Source: Diacronema lutheri
Taxonomy: Eukaryota > Haptophyta > Pavlovophyceae > Pavlovales > Pavlovaceae
Length of the DNA: 64,000 nt
Direction: 5' to 3'
Assembly: GCA_019448385.1 (NCBI GenBank)
Contig: JAGTXO010000015.1
Coordinates: forward strand, 124,001 to 188,000
Positions within the stretch are counted from its first letter, which is position 1. Every line of letters begins with the position of its first letter. Under the pieces are notes generated by a model. That model was not told the DNA's origin, ran no database searches, and saw only the letters and a list, made by a program, of their open reading frames with translations. The translations under genes and the position numbers were made by a program. This document shows, in pieces, positions 40,886-51,182 of the stretch.

Positions 40886-43800
40886 ATGGCCGGGTGCGCG
40901 CTGTCGCGCGTCACGCCCGTCACGCGCTCGGATCGCGCGGCGCTTGAACCGCGCCCACCAACACGGCCGCACGCGCGCCCGGCCTGTGTCTCATTCCGTC
41001 TCGCCTCGTCCTGCCCGCCCGCGCGTCGCAGCGTCGAGGAGCTCCTCAGCCTGGTTCGTGCGCAGCGCGAGCGGAGCGCGGATAAGGCGGGGGCGCTCAA
41101 GGCAGGCCCACCGTCGGCGTCGGCCGAGCTGAGCGCAGTGGCCGTGGCGGTGCTCCCGTCCAAGTCGAAGCGGCTGCTCGCGCATGACCTCGCCGTCCTT
41201 GAGCAGCTCACCGCGATGCTCATCGCGCGCTCAAACAAGCGGCGCAGGGCGCTAGTCGCGCCCAAGATGTCCGACTTTGTGGACGAGGCGGCGGCATACG
41301 CGGTGTGCATCAAGGAGCAGATCCTGCTCATCTCCGTGTACAACACGCGCCTCGCCGAGATCTCGTCGTCGCTCTGGCAGACGTTCGCGTCGCTCTTCCA
41401 TGAAGCCATCGCGCAGGCGCAGGTCATTCTCGACTCGGAGCGCGCGTCACACCGCATGACGACGATCGAGATGCACAAGCGGCAGGCGGACGCGAACCAT
41501 CGCGCCGCCGAGTCCGAGCGTGCGATCGCCGCCGCTGCCGACATGCGCGTGCGCGTCGACCAGGCCGAGCGCGAGTACCGCGTGCTCGCGCGCCGCACGG
41601 CCGAGGCGGAGAAGGAGAACCAGAGGCTGCGCTCGCTCCTCGAGGAGCACATTTCAAACGCGCAGCGCGTTTCGATCGCCGACCGCTCGCTCGCGCGCGC
41701 GCCCGCCCTACACGCCGCCGCCGCCAGCGCCGCGGGGAGCGGCGGCAGCGCCGACGCGTCCGGCGCGTCCGGCGCGGCCGCGCTCGCTCAAATGGCACGC
41801 GTGGCCGTGGCCGGCGCGCCCAGCGCGCTCGGCGGTTTACAGATCGACGCATCGCGCGGGTACACGGGCTCGGTCGAATGGGCGCGGCTTGCGACGCTCG
41901 TTGCGGAGGTCGACCGCCTCGTTGAAGGCGCCGCCGCGTCGGCAGAGGGCACGGGCTTGGCGCTTGACTCACTACGTTTGATGGTGCGTACGGTTGGGCG
42001 CGCCGCGCCGCCTCCGGCACAGACGGCGGAGGCGGAGACCCAGGACGAGCCCACGGTGGAGGAGACGGAGGAGGTGGAAGGCGCCGCGGCCGGGGCGGCA
42101 AAGCGCCGGCTCGCGCGGCGCGCGCACACGATGGGCAACGTGCACGAGCACCTGGAGAACCCGCCCCCATCGCCGTTTGGCGCAGGCGCCGGGCAGCTGC
42201 CCGCCCAAAGGCGCACATTCGTCGCGGCAGGCGGCCTGCCTGCCGCACGCTCGCGCGTGCTCGGGCGATTGCACGAGACGATCAGCGAGTCGCGCCGGGC
42301 CGCGCACGAGATCGCTGTCGAGCAGACGAGCCGCGTGGTTGCCGCCGCCAAGTCTGCCGCGCACGCCGATGAAGGCGCGCGCCACCTCGCGCCACTGCCG
42401 AATCTGCGGCCGCCGGCGCGCGTCTCCACGCCGGCACGAGAGGCGTCGAGCGGCAGCGCGCGCGAGCGCGAGCTGGGCGACGACGCTGCGCTCGACGCTG
42501 CCGCGCCTGCTGCCGCCGCGCCCGCGTCGCGCCGCCCGATCAGCTCGCCGCGCACGATCGCGACGAGCTGCGCGCGCGCGCCGACGAGCGCGCCGACGCT
42601 ACGCCGCCAATCAACGAGCGGCGCGCGCGCTGGCCGGCGCACGCTGCTGCTCACGCGGATGACGTCCGCGCCGCGCGCGCCGTCGGCGCTCGCGCTCGCC
42701 GCGGCGCGCGTGGCGCACGCGGCGCACGGCGCGCGCGAGTCGAACGCATCGGCGTCGCGAGCTGCCACGATGGCTGCCACGATGGCTGCCACGATGGCTG
42801 CCACGATGGCTGCCACGATGGCTGCGCCGCTTGCACCCGGCGCTGCGCACCTGCTCCTCGGCGAGGCGCTCCGGCGGAGCGCGCGCGCGCACGCGGCGCT
42901 CGCGGCGGCGGAGGAGGCGCGCGCGCGCGACGAGCACGGCGGCGAGCACGCCGCCGCGCTGGCCGCACGGGCGGTTGAAGCAGGCGCGCGCGCGCAAGCC
43001 GATGGTGGCGCGCTCGGAGCGCCGAGCGCGCCGGACGCGGCCGCGTCGCTGCTGCGCGCGCAGCACGGCTCGGACGAGCGCGCGCGCGCCGCGCTCGAGT
43101 GCCTTGCGCTCGCGCTCGCCGGCGGCGACATGGGCTCGAGCCGCGTTCGCTTTTTTGCGCGCCTTGCGGGCGCAAGCGTCGACGGCAGGGCGGGCGCCGC
43201 GTCGGACGGGGCGGACGACGCCGAGCCAGGTGCGTCGTGGGTCGAGCCCGCGCACGAGGTGTGTGAGGTCGCGCTGCGCGCCTACTGGTGGGCAATCGAA
43301 GAGGCGTTCGCGTCGTCATCGGCGCCCGCGCTCGAGCCGCTCGCGCACGAGCGGGCGCGAGATGCGAGCGGGTCGGAGAGCGGCCACGGCGCGCCTGCCG
43401 AACGCGGCAGCGAGTCGGCGTTGCCATACCCGAGGCGGCCGTGCGCGCACCTTGAGGAGGCCGCCGATTTGCGCCGCACGTACGTCTCGGCGCGCGCGAT
43501 GCTGTCCGGTGCTGCGCGTGCATGCGCTGGCCTGCCCCCCGCGCTCGGCGCGCGCGTGGGCGCGGCGGTGCGCGCGCTCGTGCGCGAGCGCGACGTCGGC
43601 CCGATGGTCGACCTGGACGCGGCGGCGCTGACAATTCTCAATACGCTCGACGAGCACCGCACGCTTCTCGCCACGCGAGCGAGCGCCGCCTTTGCACGCG
43701 CGGCGGCCAGCCATTCCGACCCGGCGGCGCCTGCGCCCGCCGGCGAGCAGGTGATCACTTTTGAAAGATTCCGCGCGCAGATGACACGGCTGCTCCCCCC

Positions 43801-44575
43801 GGGCGTGGCGCTCGAGCACGAGCTGCGCGCGGCCTTTGACGCCGCGCTCGGCACGGACGCGCCCCGCGGCGTGATGGACCACGCCGCATTCGCGCGCGCG
43901 GCCGAACCGCTCGGCGCGCTCGACGACGAGTTAGACCACGGCGGTGGCGCGCTCATCGCGCTTGCAGGTGGCGCCGTCGATGGGCTCAGCGTGAACCCGC
44001 TCGACGGCGAGCTTGTCGCGCCCTCGCTCGACGCGGTGCGCGCGCCTGCGCGCGGGCCCGCCCGCGCGCTCGCGCCCGCCCGCCAGCGCGCCCGCATGGC
44101 GCCCGCATGGCGCACGCGCACCGTGCGCGCCGCTTGGCTACCGAAGGCGTTTGCACGGTCCGGCGCTCGCGCTGACAGAGCACGCGCCCCGTGCGCCGCG
44201 CCCGCGCAGGCGTGTCGCCGGCTTGTCGAGCAATGGCTGACAGCCGCAGCTGACGCCGTTCTGCTTGCGCTCGCGAGGCATGAATGGGAGCTACGAGCCC
44301 CGGGCGTGGCCGAGTTGCTTGCCGCGCGTGCGCCCGCCGCCGACGCGCCAGACGTTGGTGAGGAGCAGCATGGCGACGGCGCAGACGGCCCCGGGTCTGC
44401 CATGGCCGAGCTGCGCGCGTGTGACGCCCGGATGCGATCGGCGCTCGGCGAGCGCGGCACGTGGCAGCGCGGCGCCGCCGTCGCGTGGGAGTGCCTCCGC
44501 GCTGTGGACGATGCGCTCGAGCGTGCGCTCGCGCAGCGAGGCGCGACCGGCGTGAGCGATGCTGCCAAAGGCTGA
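40886..44575 (+). CDS. Large coiled-coil protein of unknown function
   Basis: Exons 40886-40893 (ATG GCC GG), 41032-44035 and 44210-44575 give 1125 residues; the second intron is in-frame and could be retained. The N-terminal 250 residues are the best conserved-looking part: VEELLSLVRAQRERS, LLAHDLAVLEQLTAMLIARS, DFVDEAAAYAVCIKEQILLI, then a heptad coiled coil (RVRVDQAEREYRVLARRTAE, KENQRLRSLLEEH). The middle is Ala/Arg/Ser-rich and contains five ATMA units from a 12-bp tandem repeat (42769-42828). The C-terminal third has helical segments (ALRAYWWAIEEAFAS, CRRLVEQWLTAAADAVLLAL). No catalytic motif. A cytoskeletal or ciliary role would fit but is a guess. Confidence 0.6.
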   Translation: MAGCALSRVTPVTRSDRAALEPRPPTRPHARPACVSFRLASSCPPARRSVEELLSLVRAQRERSADKAGALKAGPPSASAELSAVAVAVLPSKSKRLLAHDLAVLEQLTAMLIARSNKRRRALVAPKMSDFVDEAAAYAVCIKEQILLISVYNTRLAEISSSLWQTFASLFHEAIAQAQVILDSERASHRMTTIEMHKRQADANHRAAESERAIAAAADMRVRVDQAEREYRVLARRTAEAEKENQRLRSLLEEHISNAQRVSIADRSLARAPALHAAAASAAGSGGSADASGASGAAALAQMARVAVAGAPSALGGLQIDASRGYTGSVEWARLATLVAEVDRLVEGAAASAEGTGLALDSLRLMVRTVGRAAPPPAQTAEAETQDEPTVEETEEVEGAAAGAAKRRLARRAHTMGNVHEHLENPPPSPFGAGAGQLPAQRRTFVAAGGLPAARSRVLGRLHETISESRRAAHEIAVEQTSRVVAAAKSAAHADEGARHLAPLPNLRPPARVSTPAREASSGSARERELGDDAALDAAAPAAAAPASRRPISSPRTIATSCARAPTSAPTLRRQSTSGARAGRRTLLLTRMTSAPRAPSALALAAARVAHAAHGARESNASASRAATMAATMAATMAATMAATMAAPLAPGAAHLLLGEALRRSARAHAALAAAEEARARDEHGGEHAAALAARAVEAGARAQADGGALGAPSAPDAAASLLRAQHGSDERARAALECLALALAGGDMGSSRVRFFARLAGASVDGRAGAASDGADDAEPGASWVEPAHEVCEVALRAYWWAIEEAFASSSAPALEPLAHERARDASGSESGHGAPAERGSESALPYPRRPCAHLEEAADLRRTYVSARAMLSGAARACAGLPPALGARVGAAVRALVRERDVGPMVDLDAAALTILNTLDEHRTLLATRASAAFARAAASHSDPAAPAPAGEQVITFERFRAQMTRLLPPGVALEHELRAAFDAALGTDAPRGVMDHAAFARAAEPLGALDDELDHGGGALIALAGGAVDGLSVNPLDGELVAPSLDAVRAPARGPARALAPARQRARMAPAWRTRTVRAAWLPKAFARSGARADRARAPCAAPAQACRRLVEQWLTAAADAVLLALARHEWELRAPGVAELLAARAPAADAPDVGEEQHGDGADGPGSAMAELRACDARMRSALGERGTWQRGAAVAWECLRAVDDALERALAQRGATGVSDAAKG

Positions 44576-44794
44576 CGGGTAGCGGGACGCGTGTGCCTAG
44601 CTACATTTGCTGATCGAAAGGCGGCACTGGCCACGTTGCGCGTCTAATGCGCGTTGATACGTGCGTGTGCACGTGCCGACTCTGCAGCCGTCACCGGCGC
44701 TGTCACGAGCGCCAGCGCTTTGTGTCCATGCGTCCAGCCGGCGCAGGATCGCGGTGCGCGGTGCAGAGCACGCCGTAGCCATGCAGCCCGCGCC

Positions 44795-45112
44795 TCACGA
44801 CGCCAGCGACATTCGGCGTACGTCATCAACGAGGAGCGTGTCGGACGGGATGTAGGCGCACACGGACAAGCGCCGGCCGCGCGCGTCATGCATTGCGCAC
44901 GTGAGCTCGGGCGTGTGCGCGATCATGTTGAGCACGTCCTCCTCGTGCTGGGACAGTTGGCGCGGCTCCGCCGCGAGGCCCAGACCGTCGGCTGAGCCGC
45001 CCAAATCGTAGCTGCTGCGCGACGGTCGGCTGCGCGTGTACCATGGCGCACGGCACACGCCCTGTTCAACGTCGGCGGCGACCCCCGGCGATCCCGTCGG
45101 CAGTTGCTCCAT
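44795..45112 (-). CDS. Small hypothetical protein
   Basis: This 105-residue ORF starts MEQLPTGSPGVAADVEQ. The C-terminal half, LSQHEEDVLNMIAHTPELTC followed by ARGRRLSVCAYIPSDTLLVD, has balanced composition unlike chance GC frames, which is why I list it. It could be the last exon of a longer gene. No family recognised. It is convergent with the coiled-coil gene and divergent from the lipase 2 gene. Confidence 0.4.
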   Translation of the reverse strand: MEQLPTGSPGVAADVEQGVCRAPWYTRSRPSRSSYDLGGSADGLGLAAEPRQLSQHEEDVLNMIAHTPELTCAMHDARGRRLSVCAYIPSDTLLVDDVRRMSLAS

Positions 45113-45675
45113 ATCCCTTTGGCCGAGCCACCGTCCTCCCTTCTCCTTCTTCGTGGGAAATGACGCGACCTTGCCCTGAATCGTCGATTTCGTTGATGAA
45201 ATTAGAGATAAGCTGACCCGAAACGTCGATATGACTTTGTACTGACGACGGCTCAAGAGGGTGTCCCCGAACCTGTACCCACGAACCTGAGCGAGCGAAC
45301 TCCAGCGTAGGTCCGAAGCTAAGGCGACGACCCAGAGCGGGGCCCGGGGGATGGGACAAGGGTCTAGCCCCCCCCGCCCTCCCCTGTGGCGCACTGGCGC
45401 TCATCGGCCACCGCCCAATAGCAGGATCGCCCAGACGAGGTGCCGCAGCTCGCGCGCGAGACGGAGCGGTTGTGATCGACCGCACGCCCGATGCCTGAGC
45501 CCCGAATTTCTTTGCCGGAGGCTGTCCGCATCGCAGCCAAGCTCCGTGCGGGGCTGCGGGCATCGGCTCATGAGTCCTGACTCTCCTCCTGAATCCTGAC
45601 TGGCCAGGTCGATCGGCGATTGCAACGGAAGTCCGACCACGTCCGATTTTCACCCCGCCGCTTTGTCGGCGCGGC
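45113..45675. other. Intergenic region upstream of lipase 2
   Basis: This stretch is of lower GC than the surroundings, with a C-run at 45369-45376. I see no gene, repeat or RNA. It probably carries the promoters of the divergent flanking genes. Confidence 0.4.
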
Positions 45676-47710
45676 ATGGCGCAAACGTTTCTAACGCGCC
45701 GATCTGGCCGGAGCGCGCACGTCGCGCGGGCGCTCGCGGTGGCGTGCCTGGCGGTCGGCAGCGCGCGGGCGGGTCAAACGGTGTGTGTGCCAGACGTCGA
45801 GCCGCTCGACACGAGCCCGTTCCACCTCGAGAAGCGTCACGGCGGCGGCGGCTCGGGTGGTGGCGCATCCGACGACCCTCGCGCCGACGCGCGCGCGATC
45901 AGCGACGCGACGGACGCGCATGCGTTCGCCGCGGCGTGCGAGGCGGTGGTCTCGCGCCGCTTTGCTGCGCGCGCGCGCTGCGCCAACGACGCCGAGTGCG
46001 GCGGCGAGGACGCGGGCATGTGCGATGCGTCGGGCCGGTGCAACTGCAACGCCGGCCGCGCGGGCGAGACGTGCTCGATCGACGTCGCCGCGCTGTGCGA
46101 GGTGGACAACTTTTGGACGGCGGTGGGCGGCGAGGGACTCAAGTGCGCGGGCGCCGCGACGCGCACCTCCTGCTCGCCCGCCTCCGCCCAGCAGGCGTGC
46201 GTCGGCACGCAGACGTGCGCCGTCACGGACCGGACATGCATCTGCGCGCCCACCGACTGCTGGGATCCGGCACGCGGCGCGTGCGTGCCCAACCCGCTCG
46301 AGGTGACCGCTCGCGCATGGGCGCGCAACCCATCGGGCGAGCGTGACGACGCCGACTTGATGCGGCGCACGTCCGACTGGGGCATTGCCTTCTCGGGCGG
46401 CGGCACGCGCGCGATGGTGAGCACATTTGGCATCCTGCGCGGCCTCGACGACGCCGGCATGCTTGATTCGGCGCGCTACCTCTCGTGCAACTCGGGCTCG
46501 TCGTGGGCGGCGTCGATCTACAGCTACGCGAGCGCCAGGTTCTCCGACGCGCAACTCCTCGGCGAGTACGTGCCGCCCGAGCGACTCTCGAACGAAACCC
46601 TGTGGTCGATTGACGAAGCGCAGGGCGCAGCAGCCGCGCGCCGGCCGTTCGGCGCAATCCTGCTCACGCTCGCGAACAACCAGCGCGTGCGGCTGCGCGA
46701 CCTGTGGGCGCTCGGCGTCTCTAAGGCCTTCTTTGAGCCCTACGGCTTCGGCAAGTTGTTCTCCTTTTTCGGCTACACGGCCAAGGCGGTCGGCGCCGTG
46801 CGCGCGGCGAGCGCTGCGCTCGCGAGCGCGCCTTTTGACGTCTACAGGCCCAATCGACCGTATCTGCTCATCTCGGCGACGCTGCTCGGCCCTCGCGCGC
46901 AGACAGTGGGCGACGGCGGCGTCCACTGGCGAGACCAGGCCTCACAGAGTTTCGTCATCTCGCCTCTGTACACGGCGCCCGTGCGCGCGCTCGCCGATCG
47001 GCGCGGCGCGCCCGCGCCCGTCGGCGGCGCGCACGGCGGGCGCGCGGCGGCGGCCGAGCCGTGCGCCGGGTGCGGTCCAGGCGTGATCCCTCCGGGCTAC
47101 GGCAACACGAACATCTCCTTCCTCTGCGGGCAGGGCAACGCCGGCTGCGCGCGCGCGGACACGTACGCGACGGGCGACGGCGACGACGATGTGGCGCACG
47201 CGGTCGTTGAGGTCGGCGGTGCGTGGGAGACGCACGCTTTTGGCGCTGTTGCGGTTGCCGCCGGGCTGGGCGGCGCCGACGGCGCGGCCGGCGCTGCCGG
47301 CGAGGCCGAGGCGGCTGAGCTGCGCGTGCGGTTACCTGCGACCCCATTTTCAATCGCGGCGGCTTCCGGGATGTCATCGTCCGCGGCCGCCGCGGCCGTT
47401 TCGGCGCAGCCCTACGGCCTGCCGGGCAAATACTGCCGGCTCGCGCACATCGCGCCGGCCTTCGCGTATGCGTCGCCGTTACCGCGCCGGCCGAAGGCAG
47501 CTCTGATGAGCTGGGCGGACGGCGCGGTGCTCGACAATTTTGGCATTTGGGGGATGCTTGCGCGCGGCGTTGGTTCGGTGCTGCTCGTCGTGTCGGCCGA
47601 GCAGCGGCTCGACGTGAATATGTGAGAGCGCAGGCGCGCGTGCAGTACCGCGCGGCGTGTGTGCGAATGGTGGGCTGGGTTGGGCTTTGGGATGGGGGGG
47701 GGCGGGGTTG

Positions 47711-47745
<35 letters not shown>

Positions 47746-48049
47746 CGTGCACGGGGCATCCGAATGTGCGTGAGGCGGCTGGCAGGCTGGGCTTCGACCG
47801 CAGCTGGACGCCCGGCGCCGCGCGCAGGCCGTGCGCGGTGCGGCAGCTGCACGCCGCAAGTCACCACGAACACCCCCGCGCCCGCCTTCCCGCCCGCGTG
47901 CGCACGGCGTCCAGTGACGTGCAGATGCCGTCGGCCGCACAAGTTGACGCCGCGTTCATCGCGCTCTTCGGGCACGCGTCCACCAAATCAAACTACGAGA
48001 TGTTCCTCTATCCCGAGCAGCAGGCGCGCGCCCTTTTCCGCCGCTACCA

Positions 48050-48081
<32 letters not shown>

Positions 48082-49678
48082 AGCTGTACAGCAGCCCCCC
48101 CTGCCCCCCCTGCCCCCCCCCCCCCCCCTCCATCCCCCCGCGCCCTCCCTGCCGAGTCGCGCCGTTCACACGCTCGCCACGCCGACCGGCCTGCGCGCTG
48201 CCAGCGCATCTGCTTGCCCCCCGCCCCCCCAGCCCCCCAGCCCCCCCCCCCCCCCCCCCCCCCCCGGCCCCCAGCCCCCCAGCCCCGCCCCCCAGCTTCC
48301 CAGCCTCGCGCATCTGCTCCACGCTCCCCTCCCCCCCCCCCCCGGCCCCCAGCCCCCCAGCCCCGCCCCCCAGCTTCCCAGCCTCGCGCATCTGCTCCAC
48401 GCTCCCCTCCCCCCCCCCCCCCCCCCGCCCCCCCCCCCCAGCTTCCCAGCCCCCCAGCCCCGCCCATTCTCCCGATCACTCGATCCGAAAGTTCAAAATT
48501 GAGCGTTCTCCCGCGCTCGCGCGTCGCGACGTGCGCAGGCTTTCGCAACGGACGGCCTCCCGCCGCTGCTCGAACAGCTCGTCGCGGCCTCGCGCGCGGG
48601 CAAGGCGCTCCTCGCGACGGGCACCGTCACGGTTGTGGGCACGCCACACAATGGTCTCGCGCCACTCAACGGCAAGCACATCAAGCTCGCTGTCCTCTAC
48701 CTCGGGCGCATTGGCGAATGGGAGGCCAAGGTCGCCGCGTCGCATGCGCCCTACCTGCCGGCGCTCATCAACCGCGGGAACGCGCAGAAGTGCGGCGGCA
48801 GCGCGTGCGGGCCGCTCGAGCGCTTCCCGCATTACGCGACGGTCCGCGAGAACTCCGAGATCGACCCGCACGCGACCTTTGACATCACCGGCGACTACTC
48901 GCTCGTCTCCGACAGGTGGACGAACATGACGGACCTGACGACCATCCAGGTGACGACGCTCGCGCACCTGCAGGCGTACGCGGCGCGTGAGAGCGCCGAT
49001 GAGATCGGCACGTTCCTTGGCGTGCCGCGCAAGACGGGCGGGAGCGGCACGGCCGGCCACGCGGGCGCGGCGGGCGGCGCGGCGGGCGGCGCGGCGCACG
49101 AGGGCCGCGCGCGCGCGCGCGCGCGTGGCGGCGCTGCGAACGATGGCGTCAGTGCGGACACTGGCGTCAGTGCGGACACTGGCGCGGCGTGCTGTGCGCA
49201 GTGTATGCTCGATCGCAAATGCCACGCCGGCCTCCACGCGCGCCTCCTCTCGGGTGACCAATGGGGCTGCTTTGCGAGCGTCGCCGCAGCGCCCGCACAC
49301 GTCCCGGCGTGCGTCAGCCCCGCGGGCCTGCCGGCGGCGTGCGCACCCGGCGCGGGCGAGCCGGCGAGCAGCTTCAAATTGGGCGATCGCGAGCTGAGCA
49401 AGCTGCAGCGCGACGTTGCCAAGCTTGGCTGCCGGGATGTGCTTGATGCGGCGGCGTCGGGCGGGCTGCTGCTGGGCGAGCGCGCGTCCGAGCGCACGCT
49501 CGCCGCAGCCGGCGCCCCGCGCGCCGGCGAGCGAATCGCGACGCTGGTTGCACTCGGCGCGCTGCTCGCCGCCGTGGCGCTCGCCGTCGCTCGTGGAGCA
49601 CGCGTGGCGCGCGCGTCGTACGACGCGGCGCGCGGCATGGCCGGCAGCGAGCGCGGTCGCGTCGGCATCGAGCTCTGA
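45676..49678 (+). CDS. Cytosolic-PLA2/patatin-like lipase 2 with Cys-rich N-domain and membrane tail
   Basis: Exons 45676-47621, 47915-48050 and 48539-49678 give 1073 residues in frame. A signal peptide (RALAVACLAVGSARAGQT) precedes a Cys-rich, EGF-like region (CANDAECGGEDAGMCDASGR, CNCNAGRAGETC). The lipase core reads GIAFSGGGTRAMVSTFGILR, DDAGMLDSARYLSCNSGSSW, with the Ser motif SGSSW equal to that of cPLA2/lysophospholipases, and a candidate catalytic Asp in WADGAVLDNFGIWGML. The last exon adds TVVGTPHNGLAPL and Cys clusters. It ends with a hydrophobic helix (LVALGALLAAVALAV) and basic tail, so the enzyme is likely membrane-bound on the secretory side. Intron 2 starts in a 29-C run and shows no standard donor. 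It is a paralogue of the gene at 16119-18891. Confidence 0.75.
47713..47745 (+). repeat. 33-G run in intron 1 of lipase 2
   Basis: An uninterrupted G run preceded by further G-rich sequence (47693-47712), inside intron 47622-47914. Confidence 0.95.
48051..48478 (+). repeat. C-rich tandem repeats in intron 2 of lipase 2
   Basis: It begins with 29 C (48051-48079) and contains at least two copies of a unit of about 70 bases (CAGCTTCCCAGCCTCGCGCA, TCTGCTCCACGCTCCCCTCC, C-run, AGCCCCCCAGCCCCGCC). The template strand is extremely G-rich. Confidence 0.9.
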
Positions 49679-49814
49679 CGCACGTTGTGTCGTTGACCTG
49701 CCCGACATTCGAACGCCAAAAATCCATTTTTCCGAATTATTATTTCCGAACTCGCGCCTTCGCGGCCGCCATCCGCCATCGCCCGTCGAACGAGGAAGGC
49801 CACTCGAGGCAGAC

Positions 49815-50018
49815 ATGTTGAAGCGGGCGCCGACACGCATCGAGCTCAAGCCGGAGGACCGCCTCGAGCTCGACGAGATGCAAAAGCACAACCGCCGTCA
49901 GGGCAAATGGCCGCCGCCGCCGCCGCCGCAGGCCGCAGAGCAACGCGAGCAAAAATCCGCCGCAGCTCGGATTGGCTTGCACAAGGGGATTGGCGGCTCG
50001 CCAGCACAGTTCCGCTGA
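49815..50018 (+). CDS. CDC26: Anaphase-promoting complex subunit CDC26 (APC12)
   Basis: This 67-residue ORF is too short to stand out by length, but its N-terminus MLKRAPTRIELKPEDRLEL matches the conserved CDC26 start (ML-R-PTRIELK-ED). In this family the N-terminal stretch inserts into the TPR superhelix of APC6/CDC16 and stabilises it, as part of the cell-cycle ubiquitin ligase APC/C. The rest is polar: six Pro encoded by a CCG run, then AARIGLHKGIGGS, resembling the loosely conserved C-terminal IG motif. A short AT-rich leader (49723-49750) precedes it. The gene starts 137 bases after lipase 2 in the same direction. Confidence 0.8.
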   Translation: MLKRAPTRIELKPEDRLELDEMQKHNRRQGKWPPPPPPQAAEQREQKSAAARIGLHKGIGGSPAQFR

Positions 50019-50623
50019 CGGCGACGGCGCTGTGCCCGTTTGCGCACGCCCATGCGGTGAGCCGCGTGCGTGCACCTCGCCCGCCCTCATGGCTCGTTGA
50101 CATGAGTTGGCATCGTGACTCGTGCCCTCGGCCGGCCCCTGACCCTACTTGTGGCAGGCGGCGCGAGCTCACGTGGGCTTGGCCGGCGCTGCAGGGGCCG
50201 ACGCTGCAAGGCATGCTTTGCAGCGAGCAAGCCACCTTGAACGAAGTCTGCCCGCACGCGCTCGCAGCCGCAGGGGCGGGTCGCGGCCGCCCTGCCCTCC
50301 TGCGGTCCTGCCCCTGGTCCCAGGTCTGCGGTCCCGGCTTCTGGCGAGCGGCGATCGCACTCACAGCCGACCCTGGAGGTGTGAATGGTCAAGAAGTGCA
50401 AGGGCGTTCGTTTCCTCGTCCCGAGAATCCACCAACGTGCCTTTTCTGTCTTTTGGCATTCGCTGTCGCGGCCGAGGCTCCACTCACGCACAGCCCGTCT
50501 GGGCGCAGAGCGTCACGCACATGCGCTCCGTCACGCGCGCTCCGCCACGCGCGCTCAGCCCCGCGCGCCGAGCCTGGCTGCGGGCGGCGCGCGCTCAGCA
50601 GCACACCCCACGCGCGCGCGCCG
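50019..50623. other. Intergenic region, nothing recognised
   Basis: About 600 bases lie between the convergent CDC26 and J-domain genes. No repeat, RNA or convincing coding segment; open frames here are Arg-rich on both strands. Confidence 0.4.
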
Positions 50624-51181
50624 TCACCTGCGCGAAGGCGGCGTCCGCCAGAAAGCGTGCTGCTCGCCGTACGAGACGGTGGAGAGGGACTGCTGCCTCC
50701 GCCTGCTCTCGTCCGACTGCCGCGACCACGCATTGCTCGCCCACACGACGAAGAGTGCAAAGACGGTCAATCCGACCGTGATCTTCGCGCGCGCGTTCTG
50801 GTCGTACCCAAGGCTGCCGTAATCCAGTGGCCGCTGGGCGCCGGCGGTGGCGGTGGCACGACGCCTGCGCACGTACGACGCCGTATTGTGCTCGCCGACC
50901 ACCGTGTGCACACCCTCACCCGCGCGCGGCCGCGCGAGCAGGCTCGCGTGCGCGCTCTGCGCCATTTTGAATCTGTCCTCCGCCTTGTCGCGCTCCGGGC
51001 CGGCGGGGTGCATGTCCGGGTGCCACTTACGCGCGAACGCGAGCCACGCGGCCTTGACCTCCTCGTGTGTAGGGTTGGGACGCAGGCCGAGAAGCTCGGC
51101 GTCACGATCCCCGTGCCCGCCTGGCATCCTGCGCAGGATCAGTCGGTGGTTTTGAAAAAGGGCGTGGTTTGGCTGTTTCAT
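50624..51181 (-). CDS. Small J-domain membrane protein
   Basis: From ATG 51181 the ORF gives 185 residues; a Met 15 codons upstream (51226) and one at MPGGHGDRDAELLG are alternatives. The J domain is compact: DAELLGLRPNPTHEEVKAAW, LAFARKWHPDMHPAGPERDK, with the HPD tripeptide that stimulates Hsp70 ATPase. One hydrophobic helix ITVGLTVFALFVVWASNAW near residue 145 anchors it, leaving a short polar tail. It recruits an Hsp70 to a membrane; which membrane is not clear. The start codon overlaps that of the divergent GRPLPYALD gene. Confidence 0.8.
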   Translation of the reverse strand: MKQPNHALFQNHRLILRRMPGGHGDRDAELLGLRPNPTHEEVKAAWLAFARKWHPDMHPAGPERDKAEDRFKMAQSAHASLLARPRAGEGVHTVVGEHNTASYVRRRRATATAGAQRPLDYGSLGYDQNARAKITVGLTVFALFVVWASNAWSRQSDESRRRQQSLSTVSYGEQHAFWRTPPSRR

Positions 51182-51182
51182 G
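51179..51182. promoter_or_regulatory. CATG shared by two divergent start codons
   Basis: The palindrome CATG supplies ATG on the plus strand (51180-51182) to the GRPLPYALD gene and ATG on the minus strand (51181-51179) to the J-domain gene. If both starts are used, each gene's promoter lies inside the other's coding region. Later in-frame Met codons exist in both. Confidence 0.4.
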
